A stretch of 64,000 nt of DNA from Ostrinia nubilalis (GCF_963855985.1 NW_026973566.1:434001-498000), one strand, 5' to 3'; numbered from the stretch's first letter, positions 29,093 to 40,935 are shown. The notes: generated by a model from the sequence alone, not told the origin. Numbers and translations: made by a program.

Positions 29093-29383
29093 AAAATAAA
29101 ACCGACTCCAAAAAACCTACACTAAAACGTAGAAAAATAATTACTAATTACCTACTTATTTATTAGGACGAATTATTAATATTTATGTAGGTATACCATG
29201 ATTGATACTTCTGGAGTCGGTGCCAAGATTATGAAACATGTAAAGTTTGCCTGCACCGACTCCAAAAGTATCAATCATGGTATACCTACATAAATATTAA
29301 TAATTCGTCCTAATAAATAAGTAGGTAATTAGTAATTATTTTTCTACGTTTTAGTGTAGGTTTTTTGGAGTCGGTTTTATTTT
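29093..29383. repeat. 130-bp foldback with 31-bp loop
   Basis: Arms 29,093-29,222 and 29,254-29,383 are complementary with only one difference noticed. The ends carry ACCGACTCC/GGAGTCGGT, seen in Lepidopteran repeats. The near identity of the arms points to a recent inversion-duplication. Confidence 0.85.
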
Positions 29384-29804
29384 TTTTTATAAAATTTTAC
29401 TTATTTCTTGCTTTTTAGTTAACTAATTATTACCTTGATGTTACCACTGAAGGTAGGCAGTACACTGAGACCAAAAAAAATTGGTTCATAATCGGCGGAG
29501 ATATTGCGTATAAAAAAGTTCATCCCCAATTTTCCACCCTTGGGGGTGAAATATTTTCTTCAAATTCGCATGAAACCACCCTTTTGATAATACCTATTCA
29601 ACAAAAAAATAATCGTTCAAATTGGTTTATAATCGGCGGAGATATTGCGTATAAAAAAGTTCATCCCCAATTTTCCACCCTTGGGGGTTGTTTTTTTTAT
29701 TATTAAATTTAAATGGGACCACCCTTGAGGTATTACCTATACGCCGAAAAAAGATTTGTTCAAATCGGTTCATAATTGGCGGAGTTATCGCGTAACAAAC
29801 ATAG

Positions 29805-29853
<49 letters not shown>

Positions 29854-29903
29854 ATACGGGTCGAATTGAGAACCTCCTCCTTTTTTGAAGTCGGTTGAAA
29901 ATA
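29384..29903. repeat. composite Lepidopteran repeat with 48-A run
   Basis: Two ~67-bp direct repeats (about 29,481 and 29,622; ATCGGCGGAGATATTGCGTA) precede an A run at 29,805-29,852 and the end motif GGTCGAATTGAGAACCTCCT, which I know from many Lepidopteran loci. It lies with the foldback in the 3' untranslated part of element F. The remainder, 28,725-29,092 and 29,904-30,303, is non-coding leader or trailer of F. Confidence 0.6.
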
Positions 29904-30303
29904 AAATAAAAATGCCTGGGTTATAAAACCGCAGAACAAAACGTCGCTGATCACAATATAATTGGACGTCATCGCAACAAAACACAACCACAGGGAATAG
30001 TGCTCAAAACACATGATGTCATCCCTGGAAACAAAAATCTGGACTATAAAGTCACAGAGAAAAAAACACGAGGCAAGTATACAGCAGATACTTGTCCACT
30101 CGAAAAAAGAAAAATAAATCGCATACCCTAAATGGGGCGATCACAAAAAAAAACTAACCTAAAGGTTTCCCTAAAAGGGAAAAGTAGCCTTGGCGTCATT
30201 GTTGGTAGAATACCAAACAACACTTGTGAAACAAGTCCTACGGCTGAGAACCCTGGCAAAAAAAACTATTCGGCGAATTGAGGGTGAAAACAAAAGACAA
30301 GGA

Positions 30304-33300
30304 TTAAACCTTGATGTCCTTGATATGCCAAGTACCGAGAGGCTTGCCATTGTGAGCAATTAATTCGTAAACAAGCGGAGATAGTACCTTCTTGACAATG
30401 CACTTCTCGTACTTTGGGGCAAGCTTGGTAGCCTTGAACTTCTCAGCGTCACTCTGAATGTACGTTTTGCGCCACACCTCCTGACCCTCTGAAAGTTTGA
30501 CGTTACGTCTTCTGAGGTTGTAGTACTTGGTGTTCGTAGCGTGGGCCTTCAGTAAATGCGAACGTACCTTCTCGAACACTTCCTTCAAGACGCCAAACTC
30601 CCCTGCATAGTCTTCTCTTGGCATAGCAACTTCATACTCGCAGTCGTCCGTTTGCTTATAAAAGGAGCCATTTATTATAGGTTCTCTGCCATGAACCAAA
30701 AAGAACGGTGTAAATCCGGTAGATTCGTTCACAGCACTGTTAAGTGCGAACTGAATCTTAAACAAATTGAGATCCCAGGTTCTATGATCTTCTTTCACGT
30801 ACGAAGATACGGCAGTCATTACTGTTTTGTTATACCTTTCGACCAAGTTTATCTGTGGCGTGTATCTAGGACCGTAATGTACACGAGGGACGTTATATTT
30901 CTTCAACAGGCTACGAAACTCCGATCCCGTAAATTGAACCCCATTGTCGGTAATTACGGTTTCAGGAATTCCATGAGCCAGGAGAACATAGTTCTCGAAC
31001 GCCTTAGCCACAGCTGCGCTAGTCGCGCGTCTTAAGGGAAATAGCATTGTATATTTTGAAAAACAGCAAGTGACCACTAACAGATGAATGTAACCTGATC
31101 GGGATCTAGGCAAAGGTCCGACTAAGTCTATCGACAAAGCTTGAAACGGTCTGAAACATTGCTTAGGCTGACCCATGAGTCCAGGTGTCAAGGTAGTCTT
31201 GTGTTTGTACGCGGAACAAGTTGTGCAATTTTTTACGAAGTCCATGACGTCGCGGTACATCCCCGGCCAATAATACCTCAGGCTCAATCTTCGGTGTGTT
31301 TTGAATACACCAAAGTGTGCTGAAGTCGGAGGTTCGTGGTTTTCGGCGATGACTGCTTTCCTCTTGGACTTGGACACAACTTCTTTCCAGTCAAACTCCT
31401 GTGTCAGGGTATATTTACCTTTACTAAGCCTGTATAGTTTCCCATTTTCAATGCGATAGTTGGGGTAGTTCTTTGGATAAGCCGTGCAACCATGTATCAC
31501 TTTATTATACCACTCATCATCAACGTCTACTGAAACTGAGGTATCTATAGCATCTACATTCAATAAACGCGAGAGAGCGTCTGGGACAACATTATCTTTC
31601 CCCCTACGATGCTCGATAGTAAAATTGTATTGGGACAGACGACATCCCCAACGAGCTAAACGACCTGTCGGGTTCTCTAAGTTCATGAACCATTTAAGGG
31701 AAGCATGATCCGTAATAACCTTAAATGGTCTGGTGCCTAGGTACGGTTCAAATTTCTCTACCGCAAAAACTACCGCTAGTGCTTCTCTTTCGGTTGCACT
31801 GTAGTTACGTTCATTCTTATTAAGTGATCTACTAATATATGCAATAGGATGGTCATTCCCGTCTACTGTCTGGGTTAGCATACCACCTATGCCGTAACTT
31901 GACGCATCGCAATGAACAGAAAAGGGCTTCTCAAAATCTGGGCATGTTAAAACTGGAGCAGAAACCAAACAATTTTTTAAAGATTCAAAAGCCTCTTGTG
32001 CAGCTGGGTTCCACAAAAATTTAGTCTTAGTACTGGTGAGGGCATTCAAAGGCGCAGCAATAGATGCAAAATTACGGATGAACCGACGGTACCAAGAACA
32101 AGTGCCTATAAACATTTTAACCTCTTTCGAAGTTTTTGGTACCGGGAAATCAAGGATTGCACGCACTTTGTCTGGGTCTGTCCTCAAACCATACTCATCA
32201 ACGATGTACCCTAAATATTTCAGCGACTGTCTAAAAAATTTACTTTTTTCGAAGTTAATCGTCAAATTTGCACTTTGGATACGTTGGTGCAGTCGCTGTA
32301 GTAATAATAAGTGCGTATTGAAGTCTTCTGCAACTATTATGACGTCATCAACGTAACAAAAGATCATTCCCTTAGTTATGTCACTACAAAAGGGCGTTCC
32401 GAACAACATGTCCATTAATCTTTGCTGACGAGCAGGTGCTCCGCAAAGACCAAATGGCATAACCTTAAATTTGAACAAGCCTCTCCCTGGAACAGTGAAA
32501 CTAGTTTTCTCTTGTGACTGTTCGTCTAATTTAATTTGCCAGAAACTAGATTTAAAATCCACAGAACTGATGTACTTAGCATTTCTAAGGCTGTCTAAAA
32601 TTTGAGGTATGTACGGGATAGCGTAAGCATCACCTTTAGTGACTGCATTAAGTTTACGGCAGTCTAAACAAAATCGCCATGAACCGTCAGATTTAGGAAC
32701 CATAAGTACGGGATTATTCCACGGACTTTCACTAGGTGTAATAACATCTAGCTCCAGCATCTTATCTACCTCCTTATGTAACTCCTTAGATTTCTCAGGT
32801 GACATGGGATATGGCCTACACTTAATCGGTGAAGCTTCGCCTGTGTTTATTGTGTGCTCAATAAGATCCGTCCTACCTAAACCCTTGCTTTCAAAAGAAA
32901 CACTATGGAACTGTTTGATCATCCTGTCTGCCAATTCACGTTGTTCCAAGTTTAAGTTTTCAAAAGACTGAATAAAATTGATAGGCTTGTCAATGTTAGC
33001 TGAAGTTTTAAGAAAATTTTTAGGTGCCTCTACGTAACAAATATTTTGAAAAATCTCTGGCATTAATTTAAAATTTTTCCAAAAGTCTACTCCTAAAATG
33101 ACATCAGAGACAATTGAAGGAATGACATAAAATGTAATTACCTTTGTGACGTCCTTAAATGTAATAGGTAATGTGATTGTTCCTATAGTGCTACAGAAAG
33201 ACCCATCAGCAACAGTAACCGTTGATGCACACGACTCATCCAAAGAGTAACCCAGATCAATGAAACGTTGGTGTGCTCCGTTACCAATAATTGAAATTGC

Positions 33301-33501
33301 AGCTCCAGAATCCAATAGTCCGCAAACAGTCATGTCTAAAATGTTCACGTTCAAATATGGCCGAACATCATTTATATTAGGTTTAAACAAAACCGAAGTA
33401 ACGTTGTTGTTTTTGAAATAAGAATCAACAATGTCTAACCATTGTTTATTTTCAGAAGGTTCGACATCTTCTGAAATAACATTACTTCGGTTACCTGCTA
33501 G
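30304..33501 (-). CDS. pol: Ty3/gypsy pol of element F (PR-RT-RH-IN)
   Basis: Domains in order are aspartic protease (LLDSGAAIS), RT with active site CYVDDVII, RNase H (DASSYGIGG), the integrase zinc domain (H...H, C..C: NCTTCSAYK) and the DDE core (DLVGPLP, TDNGVQF, NLVERYN). The frame is open from the frameshift site at 33,501. A start at 33,390 would need a TTG codon, so pol is made as a gag fusion. No breaks were seen. Confidence 0.93.
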   Translation of the reverse strand, partial: LAGNRSNVISEDVEPSENKQWLDIVDSYFKNNNVTSVLFKPNINDVRPYLNVNILDMTVCGLLDSGAAISIIGNGAHQRFIDLGYSLDESCASTVTVADGSFCSTIGTITLPITFKDVTKVITFYVIPSIVSDVILGVDFWKNFKLMPEIFQNICYVEAPKNFLKTSANIDKPINFIQSFENLNLEQRELADRMIKQFHSVSFESKGLGRTDLIEHTINTGEASPIKCRPYPMSPEKSKELHKEVDKMLELDVITPSESPWNNPVLMVPKSDGSWRFCLDCRKLNAVTKGDAYAIPYIPQILDSLRNAKYISSVDFKSSFWQIKLDEQSQEKTSFTVPGRGLFKFKVMPFGLCGAPARQQRLMDMLFGTPFCSDITKGMIFCYVDDVIIVAEDFNTHLLLLQRLHQRIQSANLTINFEKSKFFRQSLKYLGYIVDEYGLRTDPDKVRAILDFPVPKTSKEVKMFIGTCSWYRRFIRNFASIAAPLNALTSTKTKFLWNPAAQEAFESLKNCLVSAPVLTCPDFEKPFSVHCDASSYGIGGMLTQTVDGNDHPIAYISRSLNKNERNYSATEREALAVVFAVEKFEPYLGTRPFKVITDHASLKWFMNLENPTGRLARWGCRLSQYNFTIEHRRGKDNVVPDALSRLLNVDAIDTSVSVDVDDEWYNKVIHGCTAYPKNYPNYRIENGKLYRLSKGKYTLTQEFDWKEVVSKSKRKAVIAENHEPPTSAHFGVFKTHRRLSLRYYWPGMYRDVMDFVKNCTTCSAYKHKTTLTPGLMGQPKQCFRPFQALSIDLVGPLPRSRSGYIHLLVVTCCFSKYTMLFPLRRATSAAVAKAFENYVLLAHGIPETVITDNGVQFTGSEFRSLLKKYNVPRVHYGPRYTPQINLVERYNKTVMTAVSSYVKEDHRTWDLNLFKIQFALNSAVNESTGFTPFFLVHGREPIINGSFYKQTDDCEYEVAMPREDYAGEFGVLKEVFEKVRSHLLKAHATNTKYYNLRRRNVKLSEGQEVWRKTYIQSDAEKFKATKLAPKYEKCIVKKVLSPLVYELIAHNGKPLGTWHIKDIKV

Positions 33502-34745
33502 TTTTTTGAATTGGTAGCACTTTTACACTTAGCACAATTTTTAGTAGTGTACCCTACTTCACCACACTTAAAACATAATAATCGTTTATCCGTACAGTAT
33601 TTTGTACTATGTGTATTTGCCTTACACTTCAAACATAAGAGTTTTTTGTTAGAAGTTGGTTTACTGTCAGAAAAGGGTGGTTGTGTGACAGCAGTAACAG
33701 GCTTTGGTGATTTACCCTTGTAAGTGTACTCTGGATTCATACACGGCTGTTTAGATGGTTCATTGAAGGTACTAGTTTGCTGACGTCTTACTTCAATTTT
33801 ACGACATTTATCTTTGAGGTCAGCAACAGTGTCGAAGTCGTGTAAAGCTAACAATTCAGCATAGATAGGCCTAATATTGTGTAAAAAGATCTCAATCTTA
33901 TCTTGTTCAGAAAATGGCCGTTTCAAACGCGAAAACATTCCATTCATAATAGCGAAATAAATGTGGGTAGGTTCATCCTGACCTTGTGTACGAGAACGAA
34001 TTTCTCCTATCAACCTATAGTCATAATCTGCAGGTGCAAACTCCTCAACCAATAATTCACTTAGTTCCTTCCACGACGAGACCTGATCTTTGACACCTCT
34101 ATACCATAAGAGTGTTTGATCATGGAAAAAACAAAACGCCGACTTAAATAAAATACTATCAGAAACACCAAAAGCTGTCGCGCGTTCATTAACTAATTCC
34201 AAAAAGGAATGCACACTGGAATCAACTGAAACCTTTATGTTCCAATTTAAAATATTTACCTTCGATGACTGGTCCACAACAACAGTTTCCCTACAATCGT
34301 CTGAGTGTAAATTGGAACTAGATTCGCCTTCTGATTTGTTTGTGACGAAGCCTTCTAAAACTGAAAAGCACAAGTTCAACTTCTGTTTTAAGCTAGCATG
34401 AATAGCTGTGTCAACAGTTTCCTTACACGCTGCTAGCCTATCCAGTCGGTGAAGCAAGTGGCAATACAAAGCCTTCGAACGAGTCAGCTGATACCGCTCC
34501 TTAGTCTTCTTGAAATTATCTAAGTGTGATTGTAATTCCTTTAACTTGCCAGAAATATTGGGCAATTCCACACTAGGTTTAAGTTCTTCATCAATAATTT
34601 CCTCAGGACTAAACTCAGAACACAATGACTTAAGTTGTTTTTTCATTTTGGGAACTGTATCTTCCGGAGACTCAGATCGAACAGTTATCTCATAAATAAG
34701 TTCGTCGCGTAATAATGAATGGTAGTAAACCGTTTTGGTATCCAT
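33498..34745 (-). CDS. gag: Ty3/gypsy gag of element F
   Basis: The 415-aa protein has a capsid-like central region (WYRGVKDQVSSWKELSELLV) and two C-terminal Cys knuckles (CLKCKANTHSTKYC, CFKCGEVGYTTKNC; the first has Thr-His spacing typical of CCHC, the second has Tyr-Thr where His is usual). It packages element RNA. The last codons form A-AAA-AAC then UAG. Confidence 0.9.
   Translation of the reverse strand: MDTKTVYYHSLLRDELIYEITVRSESPEDTVPKMKKQLKSLCSEFSPEEIIDEELKPSVELPNISGKLKELQSHLDNFKKTKERYQLTRSKALYCHLLHRLDRLAACKETVDTAIHASLKQKLNLCFSVLEGFVTNKSEGESSSNLHSDDCRETVVVDQSSKVNILNWNIKVSVDSSVHSFLELVNERATAFGVSDSILFKSAFCFFHDQTLLWYRGVKDQVSSWKELSELLVEEFAPADYDYRLIGEIRSRTQGQDEPTHIYFAIMNGMFSRLKRPFSEQDKIEIFLHNIRPIYAELLALHDFDTVADLKDKCRKIEVRRQQTSTFNEPSKQPCMNPEYTYKGKSPKPVTAVTQPPFSDSKPTSNKKLLCLKCKANTHSTKYCTDKRLLCFKCGEVGYTTKNCAKCKSATNSKN
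33501..33507 (-). promoter_or_regulatory. -1 frameshift heptamer at gag/pol junction of element F
   Basis: A-AAA-AAC is phased on the gag frame with UAG immediately after; the -1 frame is the pol frame. Sequence context (TCA-AAA-AAC-stop) is the same as at the Polinton PLA2/protease junction. Confidence 0.85.
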
Positions 34746-35584
34746 TGTAAAAAACTATGTGTAAAATAAGCTAAGTGGCAAAAATATTATTTAAAAATTT
34801 TAGAATGAAAATGAATTTAAATTGTCAAATTTGTTGAGAATGGCACCTTACAAGATTGGATAAAACCTCTCACTTATGTTCTAAAACACACAATAACAAC
34901 AATAATGTTATTGTTATAAAAATTATACAAGTAACTAAACAAGTATGTAAATAATAAACAAAAAAAAACAATGTACTAGGTAACTTCAAATTAATGTTAT
35001 ATGTCCGCAGTGACACAAAAGGGAATTGTTACCTTAGTACAAAATAACAGGTAAATAGGTACTTTGTTATCCTATTACATAAACTAATTTTAAATTTCAA
35101 CAAAAGTGTTTGTCCTTGAAAAATTAATTAAAATTAAAGTAAGTAACGGGTTATATGTTTACATAAAGAAACACAAAAGCAGTGTAGGTATACTAAATTG
35201 ATAACCTAACAATAAAAATGTTACTTACTTGTCCCAACTATAAAACAAGTTTCAACTCAACAAAATAACCAAACATTATGTAGTTCCTCATAAATAAGAG
35301 TAAGTATGCTCTGTTATAAATAGGTTATAAGTTTATGTTGTTAACAAAATGTGGGCCACAAAAATAAAATACAGGACAAACACAACACACAACATGAGAA
35401 ATTCCCTAATTACAATATTAAAATATCTAAACAAAAGTGTATGAGAGGATAGTCAGCAAACAATGTCGCTTCTTTTATTAACCATCCACCCATAAACCTT
35501 TTACAAAAAAGGTGGCAATAATAAACACCAAAGAGGGGCGCCACTGCAAGAAAGGATTTTTTTCCTGGCGGCTTGGTGACTGTA

Positions 35585-36983
35585 GGGTCATTCCATGACA
35601 AATGTTACCGAGGGTGAAAAACTAAATATGTTCTTTTCGCATTAAATCTGATGAATTTTGAAAGTAAACATTCCAAATTATAATGTGCCACAAAAAAAAT
35701 CTGAAAGAAACAAGTAATTTTTAAGTTATTAGTCTTCAAAGTCTATACTTAAGTCAACTGTCTGAATGATCATTTTCTCTCTAATTATTGGTAATACGAT
35801 TTAAAAAAAAACTATCAATCTGTGAAACGTTTTGCCACTATATGATTCGAGGGTATTTATCATAGTATTGGGAGATAGCGTCATAGTCCCAAAAAAATGG
35901 ATAATCATCAAGTTTTAAGTGTGTTTTCTTGTTACTTCGGCGATGTAACACCCGAAACAGAAAAACAGGTATTTGTTTTATTATTGTACCTTACACATGG
36001 ATTAGGGTAACAATATTTGGTAAAAGTAAGGTCATGGTAGTAATGATTTCAAATAGTAACTAATATCTGAGCATGATACTAATTTAGTATGTTTCTTTCT
36101 TGATTAAAAACTGTAACACCCGAAACGTTTCGGGTATTACATTTTTATTTATATGTCGATAATGTGTGTATATTGCTTGGAGAAGTGAAAAAGTATTACT
36201 GTGAGGGTCCTTTGACCTCCCACTAGCGCTGGCATCGGAAAAGGAGTCATATTTCTTAATTTAAGACTTTTTTGAAATGTCGACTTAACACTAAAATTAA
36301 GGTATTGCTAAAAAGTGTCGATGTTTGACATTTCCAATAAATATCGTAATTAGAAATTAAAGTAATGCTATTTCAAGCCAAAAACAATAGAAAAAGCTAT
36401 ATTCTGAGGAAAAATTAAACTTGAACTTTGTATATTTTTTTAAAAAAGCTGCTTCGTAATTTCAAACCAGAATTCGCTCTATTTGTGTTTATTTGTTGTA
36501 CTCCTTATTTTGTAGTACCTAGAGACTAATAAAACACCGATTTTATCGATAAAACGAGTTGAATTTTCGTACTCGTAACACCCGAAACAGAACCATTGTA
36601 ACACCCGAAACAAAGAAAAAATTTATAAAAAAATAGTAAAACGCTTTATTTAACAGTGATTGTATGTTACATGGTTTGTAAATGTCATACTTTAGAAGTC
36701 CTGTAAGTTTTAGGTACGATTCCTTAAGAAAATTCGCTAAATTTCGAGTAAATGCAGCAACAGTCAGAACATAGAGGCAAAATCTCGTAACGCCCGAAAC
36801 GCACACTTTTCGACTCATATTTTCGTTATCCTACATTCTAAGCTGTACAAACTTTATTATTAAGATAAAACAACTAAAAACGGACAGATTAAGGCACTAA
36901 CATTATTAAAATACTATTTCAAAATACATGAAATTGTTGAATATGTGTGTACGAACGTAACACCCGAAACGATGGAATGACCC
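35585..36983. mobile_element. non-autonomous DNA transposon with GGGTCATTCCAT terminal repeats
   Basis: Length is 1,399 bp. The 12-bp terminal inverted repeats are perfect, and TGTA is duplicated (35581-35584 and 36984-36987). It carries seven copies of a 14-bp motif GTAACACCCGAAAC (one inverted, one with a base change; a further copy varies by one base). I support no transposase; the only frame of note (36,543-36,818) has no recognisable domain. Superfamily unassigned. Confidence 0.8.
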
Positions 36984-38254
36984 TGTAATTGAACCGCCAC
37001 CGGTGCAGACTGAGAAGATGGTGAATTGTCTGCACGTGAAAAGAGGTTGTCCGGCTTGCAGAAATTTATAAGAGTTACCGTTCCTTGTATGAGATTAAAA
37101 AATGTAAATAAAACAGCTCCCTCTCAATTGACACAATTTATTTTGTCTCGTAAGCTTGAATACAGTTGACAATTACGATATTATAACTACTGTAATAGAT
37201 AGTGCCAATCTCAAGGGATTCAGGGTCGTTAATTAGGTTCGGTTTGGTGAATATTATTGCCACTACAAATTTCTTAAAACTCAGCCTAAATATTAAAAGA
37301 CTCTACTAGTTAAGATAACCGCGCGATGTCAGGTCGGAAAGACTCCTACTTGAAGGATGGAAAAGTGGGTACCTTGGAAGCCATGCGGTTATAAGCCGTT
37401 ACCCTGAACGTTCCTCTCTTCTTCCGGGGTCCAACGGGTCTCGCACACTTTTAGGCTACAAGCAGCGTCCTCCACGGCCTCAAGCGCGCAGTGCCAGATG
37501 GAGCTCTTGCATCTCCTCGACAGGAAAGCGTTCACACTCTTGCAGAGGCAGAGGTTTGATGACAAGGAGGAAATGCGAAGAGATCAGCAGTTTAGAAAGG
37601 AGAAATAATTCACACGAAATGAAGAGAAACCAAAATATATGAAATATCATCAAAATATTATGTTTAAATTATAAAATATAAAATATGAAATATATGAAAT
37701 CCCGCATCTGAAACGAAAAATACGAGTGTCAGCATCACAAGTGGAACGTGGCATCAGGTTATGAAAATACCCGCAATGGGAAACAAATACTTACGAAAAC
37801 TGTTCGCTAATTTGAGCTTCACTCACAGTCTTCAGCAACCCAACCCTCGTCCAACATAACGTTTAGGAAATTTCTGAAAGAAACGATCACATGAAATACC
37901 ACGTACTGGAATACGAAAATTATCAATCACGAAAAAATAAATAAATTCTCCGACGGGAACTTACCTCATGTGTGATTATTTTAAATTATATTAAGAAATT
38001 ATCGTGGATGCATTCTGCAACACACGATTTGAAACACAGGGGATTACATCCCCGAAAATAATAAAATTGCGGTTGCGCAAGATCGACCAAAATTCCAAAG
38101 TGATTTGACAGCTCAACTGACAGTGACAATGACTCGCATTGACATCGCGAAACGTTTCGTTTCGCCGCTTAGATAAAAGGCAAACACTAATAAAAACCAT
38201 GATGAAAACAATTTCCAGAACACTGAAAATATTCTATTAAAAAATAGAATAATC

Positions 38255-38258
<4 letters not shown>

Positions 38259-38294
<36 letters not shown>

Positions 38295-39355
38295 GATAGG
38301 AGGCAAACGAGCAAACGGATCACCTGATGGTAAGTGATTACCGTCGCCCATAGACACCCGCAGACCCAGGGGCGTTACAGGTGCGTTGCCGGCCTTTAAG
38401 GTAAAGATACGCTCTCCTCTTGAAAGCTTGCAGGTCGTATCCGTCCGGAAACACCGCAGACGACAGTCCATTCCACAGTTTGGTTGTACGGGGCAGAAAG
38501 TTTCTAGAGAAACGTACTGTTGTGGACTGCCAACCATCTAAGTGATGGGGGTGGAAGTGCTGTCGGGTAGATCGGTGGCGAAAAGTGGCGGCAGGAATAA
38601 GTCCGGATAATTCTTCGGAGCACTCCCCGTGATACATGCGATAGAATATGCACAGTGAGGATACATCTCTACGCAGCGCCAAGGGGTCAAGCCGATCCGA
38701 AATGTCCTGGCAGTCAACGATTCGAGCTGCTCTCCGTTCAATGCGGTCCAGAGGGAGAAGCTGGTACTGGGGCGCACCTGCCCAAAGATGAGAACAGTAT
38801 TCCATATGAGGCCGAACCTGCGCCTTGTAAAGTTGCAGACGATGGGCTGGAGTGAAATACCGTCTCGATCTATTGAGCACACCAAGCTTCTTCGAGGCTA
38901 ATTTAGCCTTACCCTCTAAATGACCACGGAACTGGACTTCGCTCGATATGTCGACACCAAGGATTCCGATATTGGCTGAGGCAGTTAGGGGAGTGCTCTC
39001 GAAACAGCGGGATACGACAAACGGCAACTTTTTGGCGGTGAACGCGCAAACTTGTGTCTTTGTAGGGTTAAATTGGACCAAATTGCGTCGACCCCAGTCT
39101 GAGACCTCCTTCAAGGAGGTTTCAATGTCGGACACAAGTTTGTTACGGCTCTCAATGACGTTCTCCCGAGAGATATTTGCGCGGCCGGTATAAGCGGCAT
39201 CAACCGTGCTGTCGTCCGCATAGCAATGAATGCCGCTAATTTGCAGCATATCATTGATATGCAGAAGGAAGAGCGTAGGCGATAGCACACAGCCTTGGGG
39301 GACACCAGCATTCACAGACATAGAGTCTGAGCATTTGCTGTCGACAACGACCTTT
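38259..39355 (-). mobile_element. 5'-truncated CR1/jockey-type LINE in the LTR of F
   Basis: The + strand starts with 32 T (38,259-38,290), i.e. a 3' poly(A). The - strand encodes RT from GVPQGCVLSP, CYADDSTV to a C-terminal region and then a 3'UTR with ACCATCAGGTGATCCGTTTG, a tail motif common in Lepidoptera. AAAA duplications flank it. Confidence 0.82.
38338..39355 (-). pseudogene. CR1/jockey reverse transcriptase, C-terminal half
   Basis: The RT palm and thumb are open and apparently undamaged, but the 5' part of ORF2 is absent. The Met-led frame that begins at 39,420 borrows ~22 codons from the LTR and is not a true start. Confidence 0.8.
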
Positions 39356-39757
39356 AAAATAAAAACATTAGGAAATGTTTCAATAAAATATATTTGAATT
39401 GACCGAGCAAAAAGCGCCATCTATTGCAAATTAATTCTAAATCACGCCAATAGATGTCGCTAGTGGTATCCAAAATCAGAATATCGAGAAGAAATATCAA
39501 TTTGTGAAAAACAGCAAACGGCAACGTTACATTTTCTACGGGGATCTTCGATTTTTAGACGTCCACGGCCACGTCAAGACGGAAATTCTTTCAAGATGGA
39601 CAATGTGTGAGTGAGAGTGAAAGTGAAACCCGTGAGTGTAATCGTAACGTATCTAACCAATATTTTACTCTTAATTTTAATAACCTTGTACTTATATTTA
39701 AATTATATTAAAAGTGCATAAAAATGTTATATTAAAATGTCTTAATATCTTTATGTT

Positions 39758-40935
39758 ATGGAAAAACTTACTACTTTATAAATGAAATTAAATACTTACG
39801 TGATTATCTTGTAAAATTAGGAGAAAAACGTAGAACGTCTAAAGTAAAGTCAGAAAAATATACTTTGTGTGCAAGTTTATTTGAGGAGTTCAATGTAGAG
39901 TATGATAAACTAATTAAAAATATTGAGAGTTTAAAGTTAAAAGAGGATACTGTTAAATACTTGTATAATTTAAGACAAAATGTGGATACTTTATATAGTA
40001 AAATTTTAGATTTATGTTCGGAACCTGATATTGAAAGTGAAAGTGAGAAAAACACCAATATGGCGAAATTTGAGTTAAAAACTGCCATTTCTCTTTTACC
40101 TGTAATGACTGATGACGAAAATGTCACAAAACAACTTATTTCTAATATTGAGTTATATGACTCTATGTTGGAGGATTCAGCAAAACCGGCTTTAATTACA
40201 TTCGTATTAAAATCACGATTGTCGGAAAGCGCGAAATTGTGATTGTGCGAATCTTACGAATCTGTTTCAGACCTTGTTCGTGATATTAGGGAAAGGTTAC
40301 TTTCCAAAAAGTCACCTACGGCGTTGCAGCAACAACTTCATCGTGCGAAACAGGACAACAAAACTATCGAGCAGTTTGGTAAGGAAATTGAGCAACTTTT
40401 TGTAGATTTGACCATTTCACAAGCCGCAGGAAATTCAAAAAGTTATGAAGTACTTAGGCCTATTAATGAAAAATATGCTATTAAACAATTTTCCGATGGA
40501 TTGAGAAATAGTCGAATCAGCACCATTATTGCAGCGCGTAATTACACTTCACTTAAGGACGCGATCTCTGGAGCTTTGGATGAAGCAGTGTCGTCGGGCC
40601 AGGAAAACCAAGTTATGAGTTTTCGAGGTCAGAGAGGTAACAATTTCAGGGGGCGTCGAAATTTTCATCAGCAGACACCTTATAATTTTAACCGGCAGGG
40701 AAACTCTAATAGAGGCCAATTTAACCATTCAAATAATGCTAATAATTCATATCAAAATAATAGAGGCCGAGGCCGCAGTTCCTACAACTTTCGTACGCGT
40801 AGCGCGGGCAGACGCGGTTTTAGTGGCCCCAACCGATTTAACTCCGTGAACATGATGCAACCACAACAATCGGATGGCACTAATGCGGAAATAAATCAGT
40901 CAAGTTCGAACGAAAATTTGTTTTTTCGGTCTTAA
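39758..40935 (+). pseudogene. gag: gag of errantivirus-like element H, broken
   Basis: The capsid-like core (ALQQQLHRAKQDNKTIEQFG) and an Asn/Gln/Gly/Arg-rich C-terminus without knuckles are typical of insect errantivirus gag. Breaks are a likely single-base loss near 39,777, shortly after the ATG at 39,758, and an in-frame TGA at 40,240-40,242. After the stop, protease code begins near 40,980 and is cut by the deletion at 41,026. Confidence 0.75.

Larger units (their letters stand above)
27227..39531 (-). mobile_element. Ty3/gypsy element F, full length
   Basis: The TTTT target duplication (27223-27226 and 39532-39535) flanks LTRs at 27,227-28,708 (1,482 bp, 3' LTR) and 35,545-39,531 (5' LTR, expanded by two insertions). 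On the - strand the LTR reads TGTAACG...TTGCA. A TGGCGCC primer site follows the 5' LTR at 35,543, and a purine tract AGGGGGGAGGGTAT (28709-28722) precedes the 3' LTR. gag and pol are open. The 5' leader (34,746-35,543) is AT-rich non-coding. Confidence 0.88.
35545..39531 (-). repeat. 5' LTR of element F with two insertions
   Basis: Removing 35,585-36,983 (DNA transposon) and 38,259-39,355 (LINE) leaves a sequence matching the 1,482-bp LTR at 27,227. Confidence 0.85.

Noticed and set aside
29760..30014. ORFs over the 48-A run
   Set aside because: Poly-Phe frames created by the homopolymer; no coding evidence.
38338..39420. 360-aa ORF as an intact RT gene
   Set aside because: The N-terminal ~22 codons come from the gypsy F LTR. 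The LINE is 5'-truncated.
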